Part shown: positions 17,462-25,787 of the stretch, in pieces | Layout: the number at the start of each line of letters is the position of its first letter | Numbering within the stretch: position 1 is the stretch's first letter | Assembly: GCA_034189225.1 (NCBI GenBank) | Contig: JAXHVL010000072.1 | Span: forward strand, 1 to 64,000 | Source of the DNA: JAXHTY01 sp034189225 | GTDB taxonomy: Bacteria > Desulfobacterota > Desulfobacteria > Desulfobacterales > Desulfosudaceae | Reading direction: 5' to 3' | Length of the DNA: 64,000 nt | Notes under the pieces: generated by a model | Databases searched by the model: none | The model's input: the letters and a program-made list of their open reading frames with translations, nothing else | Told to the model about the DNA's origin: nothing | Translations under genes and position numbers: made by a program

Positions 17462-17569
17462 GCCCCCTCCGCAGGAAAATGAGAATACCCGGCCGAGAAT
17501 GCCGGATGTTAGGATGAAACCGCAAATAAAAAAGGGTGCTGATCAGAAAAAAATTTATGGCTTCCGGTA

Positions 17570-17598
17570 AAATTAGAACAGCATTCCGGCAAAGTCAA
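17570..17598 (-). promoter_or_regulatory. sigma-70-type promoter of the tetraheme-octaheme operon
   Basis: On the minus strand, TTGACT (17593-17598) and TAATTT (17570-17575) have a 17-bp spacer, about 110 bp upstream of the tetraheme cytochrome start. Confidence 0.6.
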
Positions 17599-17682
17599 AC
17601 AATTTCCCGCGCAAATTTCAGGCGTAATTGCAGCCGGCCACGATCAGCGATTCAATATTGGGAAATTCGTCGTACGCCTCGC

Positions 17683-17828
17683 TGATTCGTGTCAATTTGC
17701 GTGAATTCGTGGGCCTTATCTCTTTTTTCCACCCACGAATTGACACGAATTGTGCCTTGGAACCAAGGAAAGGACATGGAAAAAAGGCACGGCCCCTTCC
17801 GTGTCCTTCTGTGTCTTCCGTGGTTAAA
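17683..17828. repeat. R3/R4 repeat pair, right copy beside the cytochrome genes
   Basis: This is a direct repeat of 15185-15349 with scattered differences. The two copies enclose the 2-kb cytochrome pair and its terminator. The interval 17462-17856 contains only the promoter and this repeat. Confidence 0.75.
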
Positions 17829-17856
17829 TAACGCCGGTGGAAACCAGAGGATAAGG

Positions 17857-18319
17857 TTACCCCAGGCGGGAAAGATCTTCGCCGTATTGATTGATGAAAT
17901 GCTCGAGCTGCACCTTCTGCATGGGCAGGAGGCGCTGAAAGAAGACGCAGAGATGCCGGACATTGTCCGCGCTTTTGCTGACACCGGGCATCTGGCCGAT
18001 CTCGAAATCCTTCACAATCGAAAACGGTATCCTGTCCACGATGATCCTGTCCCCGGGAAATGCAACGGACAGGGTCTTGGCATGCCGCAGCAGTTTTTCA
18101 TTCTTCTCCACGTAATGCATGGCCAGCCCCTTCATGCCGATGTTCTTGATGGGGCCCAGCTTCACATAAACCGGTTTTCCCAACCGCAGCAGGGAGGTCT
18201 TGGCCACGATCACATACGCCCCGTGCACCCCGAACCGCTTCCACTGCCGGCGATCCTGGGGGCGCTGCTCAGCAGCCCGCGTCTCCGGCGCCGATGTATC
18301 TCGAGGAATGGAGCGTACT
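17857..18319 (-). pseudogene. PilZ-domain protein gene, 5' end replaced by a repeat
   Basis: The open frame encodes a PilZ domain, the c-di-GMP receptor fold. An RRQWKRF motif (the RxxxR half of the binding site) lies around 18240-18255, and NIGMKGL, standing for the D/NxSxxG half, follows about 25 residues later. The remainder is helical. The frame is open from a TAA near 18320, but there is no ATG, GTG or TTG before the RxxxR motif. The first usable start, GTG 18228, falls after it and would lose half of the ligand site. Upstream of about 18297 the DNA is repeat M1. So the repeat appears to have cut off the start and promoter. A non-standard start cannot be excluded. Confidence 0.6.
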
Positions 18320-18371
18320 TAGGCGTACGTGACATGACGAGAGATGCATCGCAACGCAGACATTGGACTTC
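18291..18371. repeat. fragment of repeat M1
   Basis: This contains the central hairpin TCTCGAGGAATGGAGCG and its partner ending CGAGAGATGC, plus part of the right end. The left terminal repeat is missing, and the element fuses directly with R2 copy C. Confidence 0.7.
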
Positions 18372-18625
18372 CAAGGAACTTAATTTGCCAATTTGAGAAA
18401 AAGTTGCCTCTCGCAAAGACGCAAAGATCGAGGAGAATGAAAAGAATATTCTTGGCGATCTTGGCGGCTTGGCGAGAGGATAACAAATATAAAGTGCTGA
18501 TATTTAATCAATAATCAAGATGCAATGATGGCAAAAAATGATGCCACCGGCCCGAAGTTCCTTTCTGCATTAATACCGCCGCGGCTGGGTTGGAAGCTTT
18601 TTACGAAGCCGTAAAAGAAAAGTAT
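18368..18625. repeat. dispersed repeat R2, copy C
   Basis: This is a full-length copy of the 250-bp repeat also seen inverted at 2926-3170 and, shortened, at 6203-6372. Its right end carries the M1-like terminal motif CTTTTTACGAAGCCGT. Confidence 0.8.
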
Positions 18626-18709
18626 GAAAAAAATGGTTGGTTTTGCGGGGTGGGGAAAATTCGATTCGGTTACGAAAACGATTTCGATTTGGATGGAGAG
18701 GGGGGGGAG

Positions 18710-18802
18710 TGGCGGAGAGAGAGGGATTCGAACCCTCGGTGGAAGTTTCCCCCCACACTCGCTTAGCAGGCGAGCGCCTTCAGCCAGCTCGGCCATCTCT
18801 CC
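18710..18802 (-). tRNA. tRNA-Ser (anticodon GCT)
   Basis: A class II tRNA with a long variable arm. The acceptor GGAGAGA pairs with TCTCTCC, discriminator G, encoded CCA at 18710-18712. The anticodon stem CTCGC/GCGAG encloses CTGCTAA, reading GCT (Ser). The T loop GTTCGAATC is intact. Confidence 0.95.
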
Positions 18803-18824
18803 GCATTATGTTCTGCATGATTTC

Positions 18825-18910
18825 TGGCGGAGGAGGTAGGATTCGAACCCACGGAGCTTTCGCTCAACGGTTTTCAAGACCGCCGCCTTAAACCACTCGG
18901 CCACTCCTCC
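18825..18910 (-). tRNA. tRNA-Ser (anticodon TGA)
   Basis: A class II tRNA with acceptor GGAGGAG/CTCCTCC, encoded CCA at 18825-18827, anticodon loop CTTGAAA reading TGA (Ser), and a variable arm of TTGAGCGAAAGCTC type. It lies 22 bp upstream of the other tRNA-Ser on the same strand, so the two probably share a transcript. Confidence 0.95.
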
Positions 18911-18984
18911 TGGTAACTTAAAGTCTTTCTTTATACCATTGCCGCGGGACCGCGTCAAGAATGAAACGTCTATCTGATTGATAA

Positions 18985-19307
18985 AATTCGTATCGATTCG
19001 TGCCGATTCGTGGGCAGATAAAAAACAATGGCCCACGAATTCACACCAATTGGCATGAATCGGCAGGGCTTGGGGCAGACATTTTTCGCCGTTCCAAGGG
19101 AGGCAGGCTGAAGCCAGCCCCTACATGGCATCGGTAATTCTTCAGGCCATACAATTTTGACACGCCATTTAACAATCCAATAGGTTTTACGCAGGAACAG
19201 GGGAACGGGAATATATTTCATGGCATTATTTAACCACGGAATATACGGAAGGACACGGAAGGGGCCGTGCCTTTTTTCCGTGCCTTCTCGTATTTTTCCG
19301 TGGTTTC
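18985..19307. repeat. R3 and inverted R4 repeats upstream of fadN
   Basis: R3 hairpin at 18985-19060. R4 is in the opposite orientation at 19228-19307. The 170 bp between them are unassigned. No gene is seen between the tRNA genes and fadN. Confidence 0.7.
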
Positions 19308-19342
19308 CCAGCAGTTTTGGAGAATTAAAAAATTTTATCATC

Positions 19343-19372
19343 TTGACAATGGCGCGTGGCTTCAGCTAGAAT
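19343..19372 (+). promoter_or_regulatory. sigma-70-type promoter of fadN-fadA
   Basis: A consensus TTGACA (19343-19348) and TAGAAT (19367-19372) are separated by 18 bp. The transcription start would fall inside the palindromic operator immediately downstream. Confidence 0.8.
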
Positions 19373-19389
19373 GAATGAATATTCATTCA
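19372..19389. promoter_or_regulatory. FadR-like (TetR-type) operator
   Basis: TGAATGAATATTCATTCA is a perfect 18-bp palindrome overlapping the -10/start region, an ideal repressor position. It fits the known Bacillus FadR box (TGAATGAnTAnTCATTCA), bound by a TetR-family acyl-CoA-responsive repressor of beta-oxidation genes. The genes downstream are themselves fadN-fadA-like. Confidence 0.8.
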
Positions 19390-19428
19390 CTTGGGTTTAT
19401 CTATAAATAACCGCATAGGAGGTATTTT

Positions 19429-21834
19429 ATGAGCAAAAAAATCAGAAAGGCTGCCGTTATCGGCTCCGGTGTCATGGGAGGCGGAATCGCGGCGCTGCTG
19501 GCCGGCGCGGGCGTGGAAACCATCCTGCTCGACATTGTTCCGTTTGATCTGAAAGACGAGGAGAAAAACGATCCGGCGGCACGCAACCGAATTGTCAAGG
19601 CGGGCTTCGATACCATTTTGATGTCAAGCCCCGCGGCCCTGATGAGCAAAAAAGACGCGGACCTGATTTCCATCGGTAATCTCGAGGACGATTTCGACAA
19701 AATCGCGGACTGCGACTGGATCATCGAGGTGGTGGTTGAAAAACTGGAAATCAAACAGGATCTGTTCAAACGAATCGAGCCGGTGAGAAAGGCCGGCAGC
19801 ATCGTTTCGTCCAACACCTCCGGTATTCCGCTAAAAGATATGTCTGCCGACCTTTCCCGGGAATTCCGGCAGCATTTTCTGGGCACCCACTTCTTCAACC
19901 CTGTACGGTACATGCACCTGCTGGAAATCATTCCCGGCGAAGAAACCCTTGAAGAGGTGCTGAACTTCATCGCCAAATTTGGCGAGCGCAACCTGGGCAA
20001 GGGCATTGTCTGGGCCAAGGACACCCCCAACTTTATCGGCAACCGCATCGGTGTTCAAGGCATTGTCAAGGCCATGCAGCTGATGCTGGAAAAGGGTATC
20101 ACCATCCCCGAGGCGGACGCCCTGTTCGGACCGGTCATGGGCCGGCCCAAGACCGCCATGTTCAAGACCACCGACCTGGTGGGCCTGGACACCATGAGCC
20201 ATGTCGCCAAAAACAACTACGACCTGGCGGTTCACGACGAGGCCCGGGATGATTTCGTGGCCCCTGATTTTGTCAACAAGATGGTGGATAACAACCTCCT
20301 GGGCAAAAAGGTCAAGGCGGGCTTCTACAAGACGGAAAAGAACGAAGAGGGTAAGATCATCCGCAAGGTCATCAACCCGGATACCCTTGAATACGCCGAA
20401 TACGGCGCCCCGGACTTCCCCTGCCTGGCCGAGGCCAAGAAGAAGGAAACCACGCCTGAAAAGATGAAAACCATTGTTTACGGCGATGACAAGGGCGCGG
20501 AATATGCCTGGGAAGTGGTGGCCAGCGGCCTGATTTACGCGGCCAACCGGATCCCCGAGATTTCCGACACCATCGTGGAAATCGACAACGCCATGAAATG
20601 GGGCTACAACTTCGAGTACGGTCCCTTTGAGACCTGGGACGCCATCGGCGTGGAAGAATCCGTGGCCAGAATGGAAAAAGAAGGCAAGGCGGTTCCGGAA
20701 AAGGTCAAAAAGATGCTGGCCAACGGCGTAAAAACCTTCTATAAGACCGAAAAAGGCGAAATCTACTTCTACGACTTTGAATCCGAATCCTACAAAAAGG
20801 CCGCGGTGAGTGACGAGGCGGTATCCCTGAGCATCCGCAAGGGCATGGGTAAAACCATAAAAAGCTCCAATTCCGCCACCCTTATCGACCTGGAAGACGG
20901 CGTGTTCTGCTGTGAATTCCACACCAAGATGAACGCCCTGAACTCGGAGTTGATTGACTTTCTGCACCAATGCCTGGACTACGTGGATGAAAACGGCGTG
21001 GGCCTGGTAATCGGCAACCAGGCGGGCGGCATGCCCGGCGCATTTTCCGCCGGCGCGGACCTGAAAGAGATCAAGACCGCTGTTGAGGCCGGTAAGTTTG
21101 ATGAAATCGACAAAATGATCAATTCTCTGCAGCAGGCGGCCCAGCGCGAACGTTACTCTCACTTTCCGGTGGTGGCCGCCCCTTACGGCATGACCCTGGG
21201 CGGCGGCTGCGAAGTCTGCCTGGGCGCGGACCGCATCGTGGCCCATGCCGAACTGTTCATGGGGCTGGTTGAAATCGGCGTGGGCGTGCTGCCGGCCGGA
21301 TCGGGCTGCATGAACCTGTGGAAAAAAATGACCGCCGATACTCCGGACCCGGTAAAGGATATCGATCTCGGGAAATTCTTCATCCCCACCTTCATGGCCA
21401 TTGCCATGGCCAAGGTATCCATGTCCGCGGCCGAAGCCCGCGAAAACGGCTTTCTAGGCCCCAATGACCGGATCGTGTTCAACCGGGACAACCTGATCGG
21501 CGAAGCCAAGAAAGAGGTGCTGCGCATGATCGAAGACGGCTACGCCCCTCAGCCGAAGAAGAAGCTCAAGGTCGTGGGGGAGGCCGCATGGGGAATGGTC
21601 AATGCAGAAATCTTCAACATGCACAGCGGCGGTTACGTGAGCGACTATGACGCATTTCTTGCCAAACGGATCGCTTACGTGCTGAGCGGCGGTGACGCCC
21701 GAACCAACAGCGCTATCGACGAACAGGCCATCCTGAACCTGGAAAGAGAAGCATTCATTGATTTCCTCAAGGAAGAAAAAACCATGGCCCGGATCGACCA
21801 TATGCTGAAAACCGGAAAACCGCTAAGAAATTAA
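19429..21834 (+). CDS. fadN: bifunctional 3-hydroxyacyl-CoA dehydrogenase/enoyl-CoA hydratase (FadN type)
   Basis: The 801-aa enzyme would carry out the hydration and NAD-dependent oxidation steps of beta-oxidation. The N-terminal half is the dehydrogenase: AVIGSGVMGGGIAALLAGAG nucleotide-binding loop, then SNTSGIPL and the FLGTHFFNPVRYMHLLEI catalytic His region. The hydratase domain follows (about 480-700), with SAGADL, TLGGGCEVCLGAD and VEIGVGVLPAGSG. Dehydrogenase-first order is that of FadN, not of E. coli FadB (hydratase-first). ATG 19429 follows AGGAGG (19418-19423). Next comes fadA after 12 bp. The promoter and FadR-like operator are directly upstream. Confidence 0.94.
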   Translation: MSKKIRKAAVIGSGVMGGGIAALLAGAGVETILLDIVPFDLKDEEKNDPAARNRIVKAGFDTILMSSPAALMSKKDADLISIGNLEDDFDKIADCDWIIEVVVEKLEIKQDLFKRIEPVRKAGSIVSSNTSGIPLKDMSADLSREFRQHFLGTHFFNPVRYMHLLEIIPGEETLEEVLNFIAKFGERNLGKGIVWAKDTPNFIGNRIGVQGIVKAMQLMLEKGITIPEADALFGPVMGRPKTAMFKTTDLVGLDTMSHVAKNNYDLAVHDEARDDFVAPDFVNKMVDNNLLGKKVKAGFYKTEKNEEGKIIRKVINPDTLEYAEYGAPDFPCLAEAKKKETTPEKMKTIVYGDDKGAEYAWEVVASGLIYAANRIPEISDTIVEIDNAMKWGYNFEYGPFETWDAIGVEESVARMEKEGKAVPEKVKKMLANGVKTFYKTEKGEIYFYDFESESYKKAAVSDEAVSLSIRKGMGKTIKSSNSATLIDLEDGVFCCEFHTKMNALNSELIDFLHQCLDYVDENGVGLVIGNQAGGMPGAFSAGADLKEIKTAVEAGKFDEIDKMINSLQQAAQRERYSHFPVVAAPYGMTLGGGCEVCLGADRIVAHAELFMGLVEIGVGVLPAGSGCMNLWKKMTADTPDPVKDIDLGKFFIPTFMAIAMAKVSMSAAEARENGFLGPNDRIVFNRDNLIGEAKKEVLRMIEDGYAPQPKKKLKVVGEAAWGMVNAEIFNMHSGGYVSDYDAFLAKRIAYVLSGGDARTNSAIDEQAILNLEREAFIDFLKEEKTMARIDHMLKTGKPLRN

Positions 21835-21846
21835 GGAGGAATACCT

Positions 21847-23025
21847 ATGAGAGACGCATATATCGTAGCATCCGTCAGGACGCCCGGATGTAAAAACCGC
21901 AAAGGTGCGCTGAAAGACACCCGGCCCGAGGACCTTCTGGCATTTATCCTGAACGCCGCGGTGGAAAAAACATCAGGCCTGGATAAAAAGGACGTGGATG
22001 ACATGATGATCGGGTGCTCTTTTCCCGAAGCGGAACAGGGACTCAACATCGGTCGCATTGCCTGCCAGATCGCCGGATTCCCCATCGAAGTATCCGGCGC
22101 CACCGTCAACCGCTTCTGCTCCTCCGGACTCGAGGCCATCGCCCAGTCCGCCATGCGCGTGATGACCGGCTGGTCGGACATCACCATCGGCGGCGGAGTG
22201 GAGTCCATGACATACGTCCCCATGGGCGGCAATGTCCCCCGGCCTCATCCGGAATGGTCCAAAAAGCATGCCGACCTTTATACCTCCATGGGCGTTACTG
22301 CGGAAAACGTTGCCAACCGCTACGGGATTTCACGGGAACAGCAGGACGAATTCGCTTACAATTCACAGATGAAGGCAGCCAAAGCAAAAGCGGAGAATCT
22401 CTTTACAGAGCTGGTTCCCACGCCGGCCACAAAATTTGTGGAACAGCCGGACGGCACCATCAAGAAAGAAACCTTTATTCAGGATTTTGATGATGGTATC
22501 CGGGAATCCACAACGGTCGAGGGACTTGGCAAGCTGCGCCCGGTGTTCGCCGCCAACGGATCGGTCACCGCGGGCAACTCCTCGCAGACCACGGACGGTG
22601 CCGCCGCCGCCGTTATCATGAGCGAAGAAAAGGTCAAGGAACTCGGTGTCAAGCCCATCGCCAAGGTCAAGCTCTACACCACGGTGGGCTGTGAACCGGA
22701 CGAAATGGGCGTGGGACCACGTTACGCGATTCCCAAACTGCTCGATAAAGCCGGTTTGAAAGTGGACGATATCGGCCTCTGGGAAATCAACGAGGCGTTC
22801 GCTTCCCAGGCCCTTTACTGTATCCGCGAACTGGGGATCAACCCGGACATCGTGAACATTCACGGCGGGGCCATCGCCCTGGGCCATCCCCTGGGGTGCA
22901 CCGGCGCCAAGCTCTGCGCCACGCTGCTGGCAAACATGCAGGCAAAAGGCGTGAAATACGGTGTGGAATCCATGTGCATCGGCGGCGGCATGGGCGCGGC
23001 CGGCTTGTTTGAGCTCTGCGACTGA
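21847..23025 (+). CDS. fadA: acetyl-CoA C-acyltransferase (3-ketoacyl-CoA thiolase)
   Basis: The 392-aa thiolase would cleave 3-ketoacyl-CoA with CoA in the last step of beta-oxidation. The active-site Cys is in NRFCSSGLEAI (about residue 92), the catalytic His in GGAIALGHPLGCTGAK and the second Cys in CIGGGMGAA. The length is standard. It is 12 bp after fadN with an AAGGAGGA ribosome-binding site, and a strong terminator follows at 23056. So the operon is fadN-fadA; no third fad gene is attached. Confidence 0.95.
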   Translation: MRDAYIVASVRTPGCKNRKGALKDTRPEDLLAFILNAAVEKTSGLDKKDVDDMMIGCSFPEAEQGLNIGRIACQIAGFPIEVSGATVNRFCSSGLEAIAQSAMRVMTGWSDITIGGGVESMTYVPMGGNVPRPHPEWSKKHADLYTSMGVTAENVANRYGISREQQDEFAYNSQMKAAKAKAENLFTELVPTPATKFVEQPDGTIKKETFIQDFDDGIRESTTVEGLGKLRPVFAANGSVTAGNSSQTTDGAAAAVIMSEEKVKELGVKPIAKVKLYTTVGCEPDEMGVGPRYAIPKLLDKAGLKVDDIGLWEINEAFASQALYCIRELGINPDIVNIHGGAIALGHPLGCTGAKLCATLLANMQAKGVKYGVESMCIGGGMGAAGLFELCD

Positions 23026-23055
23026 TATTTCCTGGCATTTGTTAAACGCATCTCC

Positions 23056-23095
23056 CATACATCCCGGCGGCGTCATCCGCCGGGATGTATGTTTT
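23056..23095 (+). terminator. rho-independent terminator of fadN-fadA
   Basis: A perfect 15-bp stem (23056-23070 with 23077-23091, six-base loop) followed by TTTT. The stem is CATACATCCCGGCGG. Confidence 0.88.
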
Positions 23096-23103
23096 CGGGG
23101 ATC

Positions 23104-23919
23104 ATGATGAACATGATGAAACCGATCATCCTGATACTGGCCCTGTTGCTGCCGGTGATGATTCTTTCTTCCTGCCGGTTCACCCGGAAAATGTTATACT
23201 ATCCCGCACCGGTGCCTGAAAAGAGGATCCGCCATATTCAGGAAGCATACCCCCATGTTTCACGCCTGGATATCAAGGTGGCCGAAAAGCTGAACCTCCG
23301 CGGCTGGTTCATTCATAAAAACCTGCGTGATCTGCCCACCCTCCTCTACTTCGGCGGCAACGGGGAAGAGGTGTCGGAAAATATCGAAACGATGGATCGG
23401 CAGCTCAATGCCAACGTTGTGCTGATGAACTACCGCGGATATGGCAAGAGCGACGGCAGCCCCCGCGAAAAGGCGCTAAAGGCCGATGCCCTGGCAATCC
23501 ATGATTATATTATGGCCCACTATCCGGTTAAAAGGACGGACCTTATTGCCTGCGGCCGAAGCCTGGGCTCGGGTATTGCCGCTTACGTCACATGGAAACG
23601 GGACCTTCCGGCCCTGATCCTGATCAGCCCATACGACAGCATTGCCGGTGTGGCCAGACAGCACTTTCCCGGATGGCTGGTGCGCCTGACCCTCCGCGAT
23701 ACCTACCAAACTATTGCGTTCAGTCCTCGCCTCACCGCCAGAACCTTGGTTATCGCCTCAGAAAATGACACGGTAATCCCCGTGAATCATTCCCAGCGTC
23801 TTTATGAAAGCCTGACCTGTGAAAAATCAATGGTGCTGATCAACGAAGCCAGCCACAATGATTTCCAGCTTCACCGGGCTTACTGGCGGGCATTGCAGGA
23901 TTTTATCGGCAGCAAGTAA
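23104..23919 (+). CDS. alpha/beta-hydrolase lipoprotein (BEM46/YfhR-like)
   Basis: The roughly 271-aa hydrolase has an N-terminal hydrophobic segment ending LSSC, a lipobox, so it is probably a membrane-anchored lipoprotein. The catalytic Ser is in GRSLGSG, with an Asp in ASENDTVIPV and the His in ASHNDF near the C-terminus, completing a triad. The substrate is unknown. Four in-frame ATG codons lie at 23104-23118. I chose 23104; 23107 is equally possible after GGGG. The gene begins right behind the fadA terminator, so its own promoter is not evident and the terminator hairpin lies in its leader. Confidence 0.85.
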   Translation: MMNMMKPIILILALLLPVMILSSCRFTRKMLYYPAPVPEKRIRHIQEAYPHVSRLDIKVAEKLNLRGWFIHKNLRDLPTLLYFGGNGEEVSENIETMDRQLNANVVLMNYRGYGKSDGSPREKALKADALAIHDYIMAHYPVKRTDLIACGRSLGSGIAAYVTWKRDLPALILISPYDSIAGVARQHFPGWLVRLTLRDTYQTIAFSPRLTARTLVIASENDTVIPVNHSQRLYESLTCEKSMVLINEASHNDFQLHRAYWRALQDFIGSK

Positions 23920-23934
23920 ACATACGTGATCTAT

Positions 23935-24185
23935 GATAATCTCGTAAAAAGTCAAGATTCGGCGTTTCTATCTCACTCTGGAGAGACGTCCTGTAGGGGC
24001 GAACCTTGTGTTCGCCCCTACACTGTACGTGACATGACGAGAGATGCAGCGTAACCCAAATCCACAAGCGGGCATTGGATTTCCAAGGAACTCAATCTGC
24101 CAATTTACGGTAAAAAAAACGATCCAAGCCCACGTTACTTTCTGCAAAAACACACAAAGCGGGGTAAGCCGCTTTTTACGAATTC
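23935..24185. repeat. M1 copy with short palindromic insert, plus other repeat modules
   Basis: The M1 left end begins at 23935 (ATCTCGTAAAAAGTC) and carries one GGGGCGAACCTTGTGTTCGC hairpin. Its right end is replaced by the module TTTCCAAGGAACTCAAT, followed by the unit seen at 3180-3245 and 35205-35275. No gene is present in 23920-24579. Confidence 0.7.
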
Positions 24186-24235
24186 ATCATCTCCTGACAG
24201 TCTCTTAAAAAACTGAATCAATCTCTTTTTATTAT

Positions 24236-24303
24236 CACCATGAAGAACATGAAGCGCATGAAGCTGAAATCATCATCAATCTCTTCATGGTCTTCATGGT
24301 AAA
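24236..24303. repeat. ATGAAGA-type hairpin repeat
   Basis: A hairpin of ACCATGAAGAACATGAAG and its complement. A longer version is at 35061-35145. Non-coding. Confidence 0.6.
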
Positions 24304-24411
24304 ATAATACTTTCAAAAACTTGTTGCATCGTATGCTCCCACGGCCAAGCTCACGCTTTGGCCGTGCCACCCGCTAAAAAGATGCAGAAAGAATTTAACA
24401 AAGCCATCATT

Positions 24412-24565
24412 GATGGTCTCGTAAAAAGTCAATTTTGGGACGGCAAAGTAAAAAGTTCAAGTTCGAGGCGCGCAAATCTCGAGGAATGGAGCGTACTCAG
24501 CCGTACGTGACATGACGAGAGATGCAGCGCAACAAAGAAATTGGACTTTTTACGAAGCCGTCATC
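24412..24565. repeat. complete M1 element (about 150 bp)
   Basis: The left end GATGGTCTCGTAAAAAGTC and right end GACTTTTTACGAAGCCGTC are near-complementary. The simple central hairpin has no insert. The flanks CATCATTGA and CATCATTCA may be an imperfect 9-bp target duplication. Confidence 0.8.
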
Positions 24566-24579
24566 ATTCAGTAAATTTT

Positions 24580-25776
24580 TTAACCGATCCCGCTCTCCAG
24601 ATTCCGCAGCAGGGGAACAAGCAGGCAGCCGGCCAGCATCAGGCCACCGGCGAGAATAAAGCCCCAGGCAAACAGACCGGCATCGCCGAACATGCCGATC
24701 ACGGCCGGTATGACCCCGCTGCCGAACATGAAGGCCAGCGGAATGGTGAATGCGATGGCCACGTTCCGGATATCCACGGAAAACAGGGAAGACAGGGCCG
24801 TAAAGCCAGCGGGAAAATAAATGGTGGACAGCACCGCCTGAAAAAACACCGCGGCCACGACAGCCTCAGGGGCGGTGAACGCGCCCATGCACACCGTGGC
24901 CGTTCCGGTCATCACAAACGCGTAGACAATGGTTTTGCGGGCACCGAACCGGTCGGTGGCCCACCCGCTGATCAGGGCGGTGCCCAACCCCATCACCCGG
25001 GACAGGGCCATCAGGGTATTGGCCACGGGCCGGCTGATGCCGATATCGCTGGTCAGGTAAAGGGGCAGCATGTTGTAGATGCCCATGGTGCTGCTGATGG
25101 CGAGGCCGAACAGCACGACCATCACCCAGAAGGACCGATCCCTCATCACCCGCCGCACCGATGCCGGCCGGGGCGGCTGGCCGGGAAACCGCCCGCCCCT
25201 GCCGAACCGGGCGAACACCAGGCCAAAGCCGATGGTCGCAATCCCGATCACCGCCAGCACCACCCGCCAGGAAAACCACAGCATCAGTACCTCGGCCAGC
25301 ACAGGGGCGGCCACAAATGCCAGGTTGGGTGCAAGCTCGTGAATGGACACGGCCTTACCCCAATCTTTCGGCTGTACCATATCCGTGAGGGTTGTGATAC
25401 CGGACGGCAGATAAAGCCCCGCTGCCATACCGAGAAAAAACACGGCCGCCCGGATTTCCCACAGGTTCCGCCCCGCAGAGAGAATCAACAGGGCGATTCC
25501 CACAAGCACGGCCGATGCCATGATGGTATACCGGTGGGTGATGCGGCCGGAGACAAACCCGGACCCCAGCATGGCGCCGCAATAGCCCATGGCCATAACA
25601 AAAAACAGGCTGCCGGCCTGCGTATGGGAGATATTCAGATCGCCTTCAAGGGAGGGCATGAGCGGCGAGAGCACGGCCCTTGCCACAAAGGTCATAAAAA
25701 AAATCCAGGAGAGAAACAGGATCGGCCAGAGCCGGGAAAAGGAATAAAAAGCGGTATTGTTGCTGTTAGCTGCCAT
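24580..25776 (-). CDS. major facilitator superfamily transporter
   Basis: The 398-aa protein has about twelve hydrophobic helices and the loop 2-3 motif region GSGFVSGRITHRYT, with a matching GWATDRFGARKT between helices 8 and 9. The substrate cannot be read from the sequence. It is 11 bp downstream of a TIM-barrel sugar-phosphate isomerase/epimerase-like gene on the same strand, so transport of a sugar-like or organic acid substrate is a weak inference. The start ATG 25776 gives the full first helix. Confidence 0.88.
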   Translation of the reverse strand: MAANSNNTAFYSFSRLWPILFLSWIFFMTFVARAVLSPLMPSLEGDLNISHTQAGSLFFVMAMGYCGAMLGSGFVSGRITHRYTIMASAVLVGIALLILSAGRNLWEIRAAVFFLGMAAGLYLPSGITTLTDMVQPKDWGKAVSIHELAPNLAFVAAPVLAEVLMLWFSWRVVLAVIGIATIGFGLVFARFGRGGRFPGQPPRPASVRRVMRDRSFWVMVVLFGLAISSTMGIYNMLPLYLTSDIGISRPVANTLMALSRVMGLGTALISGWATDRFGARKTIVYAFVMTGTATVCMGAFTAPEAVVAAVFFQAVLSTIYFPAGFTALSSLFSVDIRNVAIAFTIPLAFMFGSGVIPAVIGMFGDAGLFAWGFILAGGLMLAGCLLVPLLRNLESGIG

Positions 25777-25787
25777 ATCATTTCGGG

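Noticed and set aside
15443..17482. 679-codon plus-strand frame opposite the cytochrome genes
   Set aside because: It exists because the haem-rich minus-strand genes avoid certain codons; the minus strand has 12 CxxCH motifs, ribosome-binding sites and a terminator.
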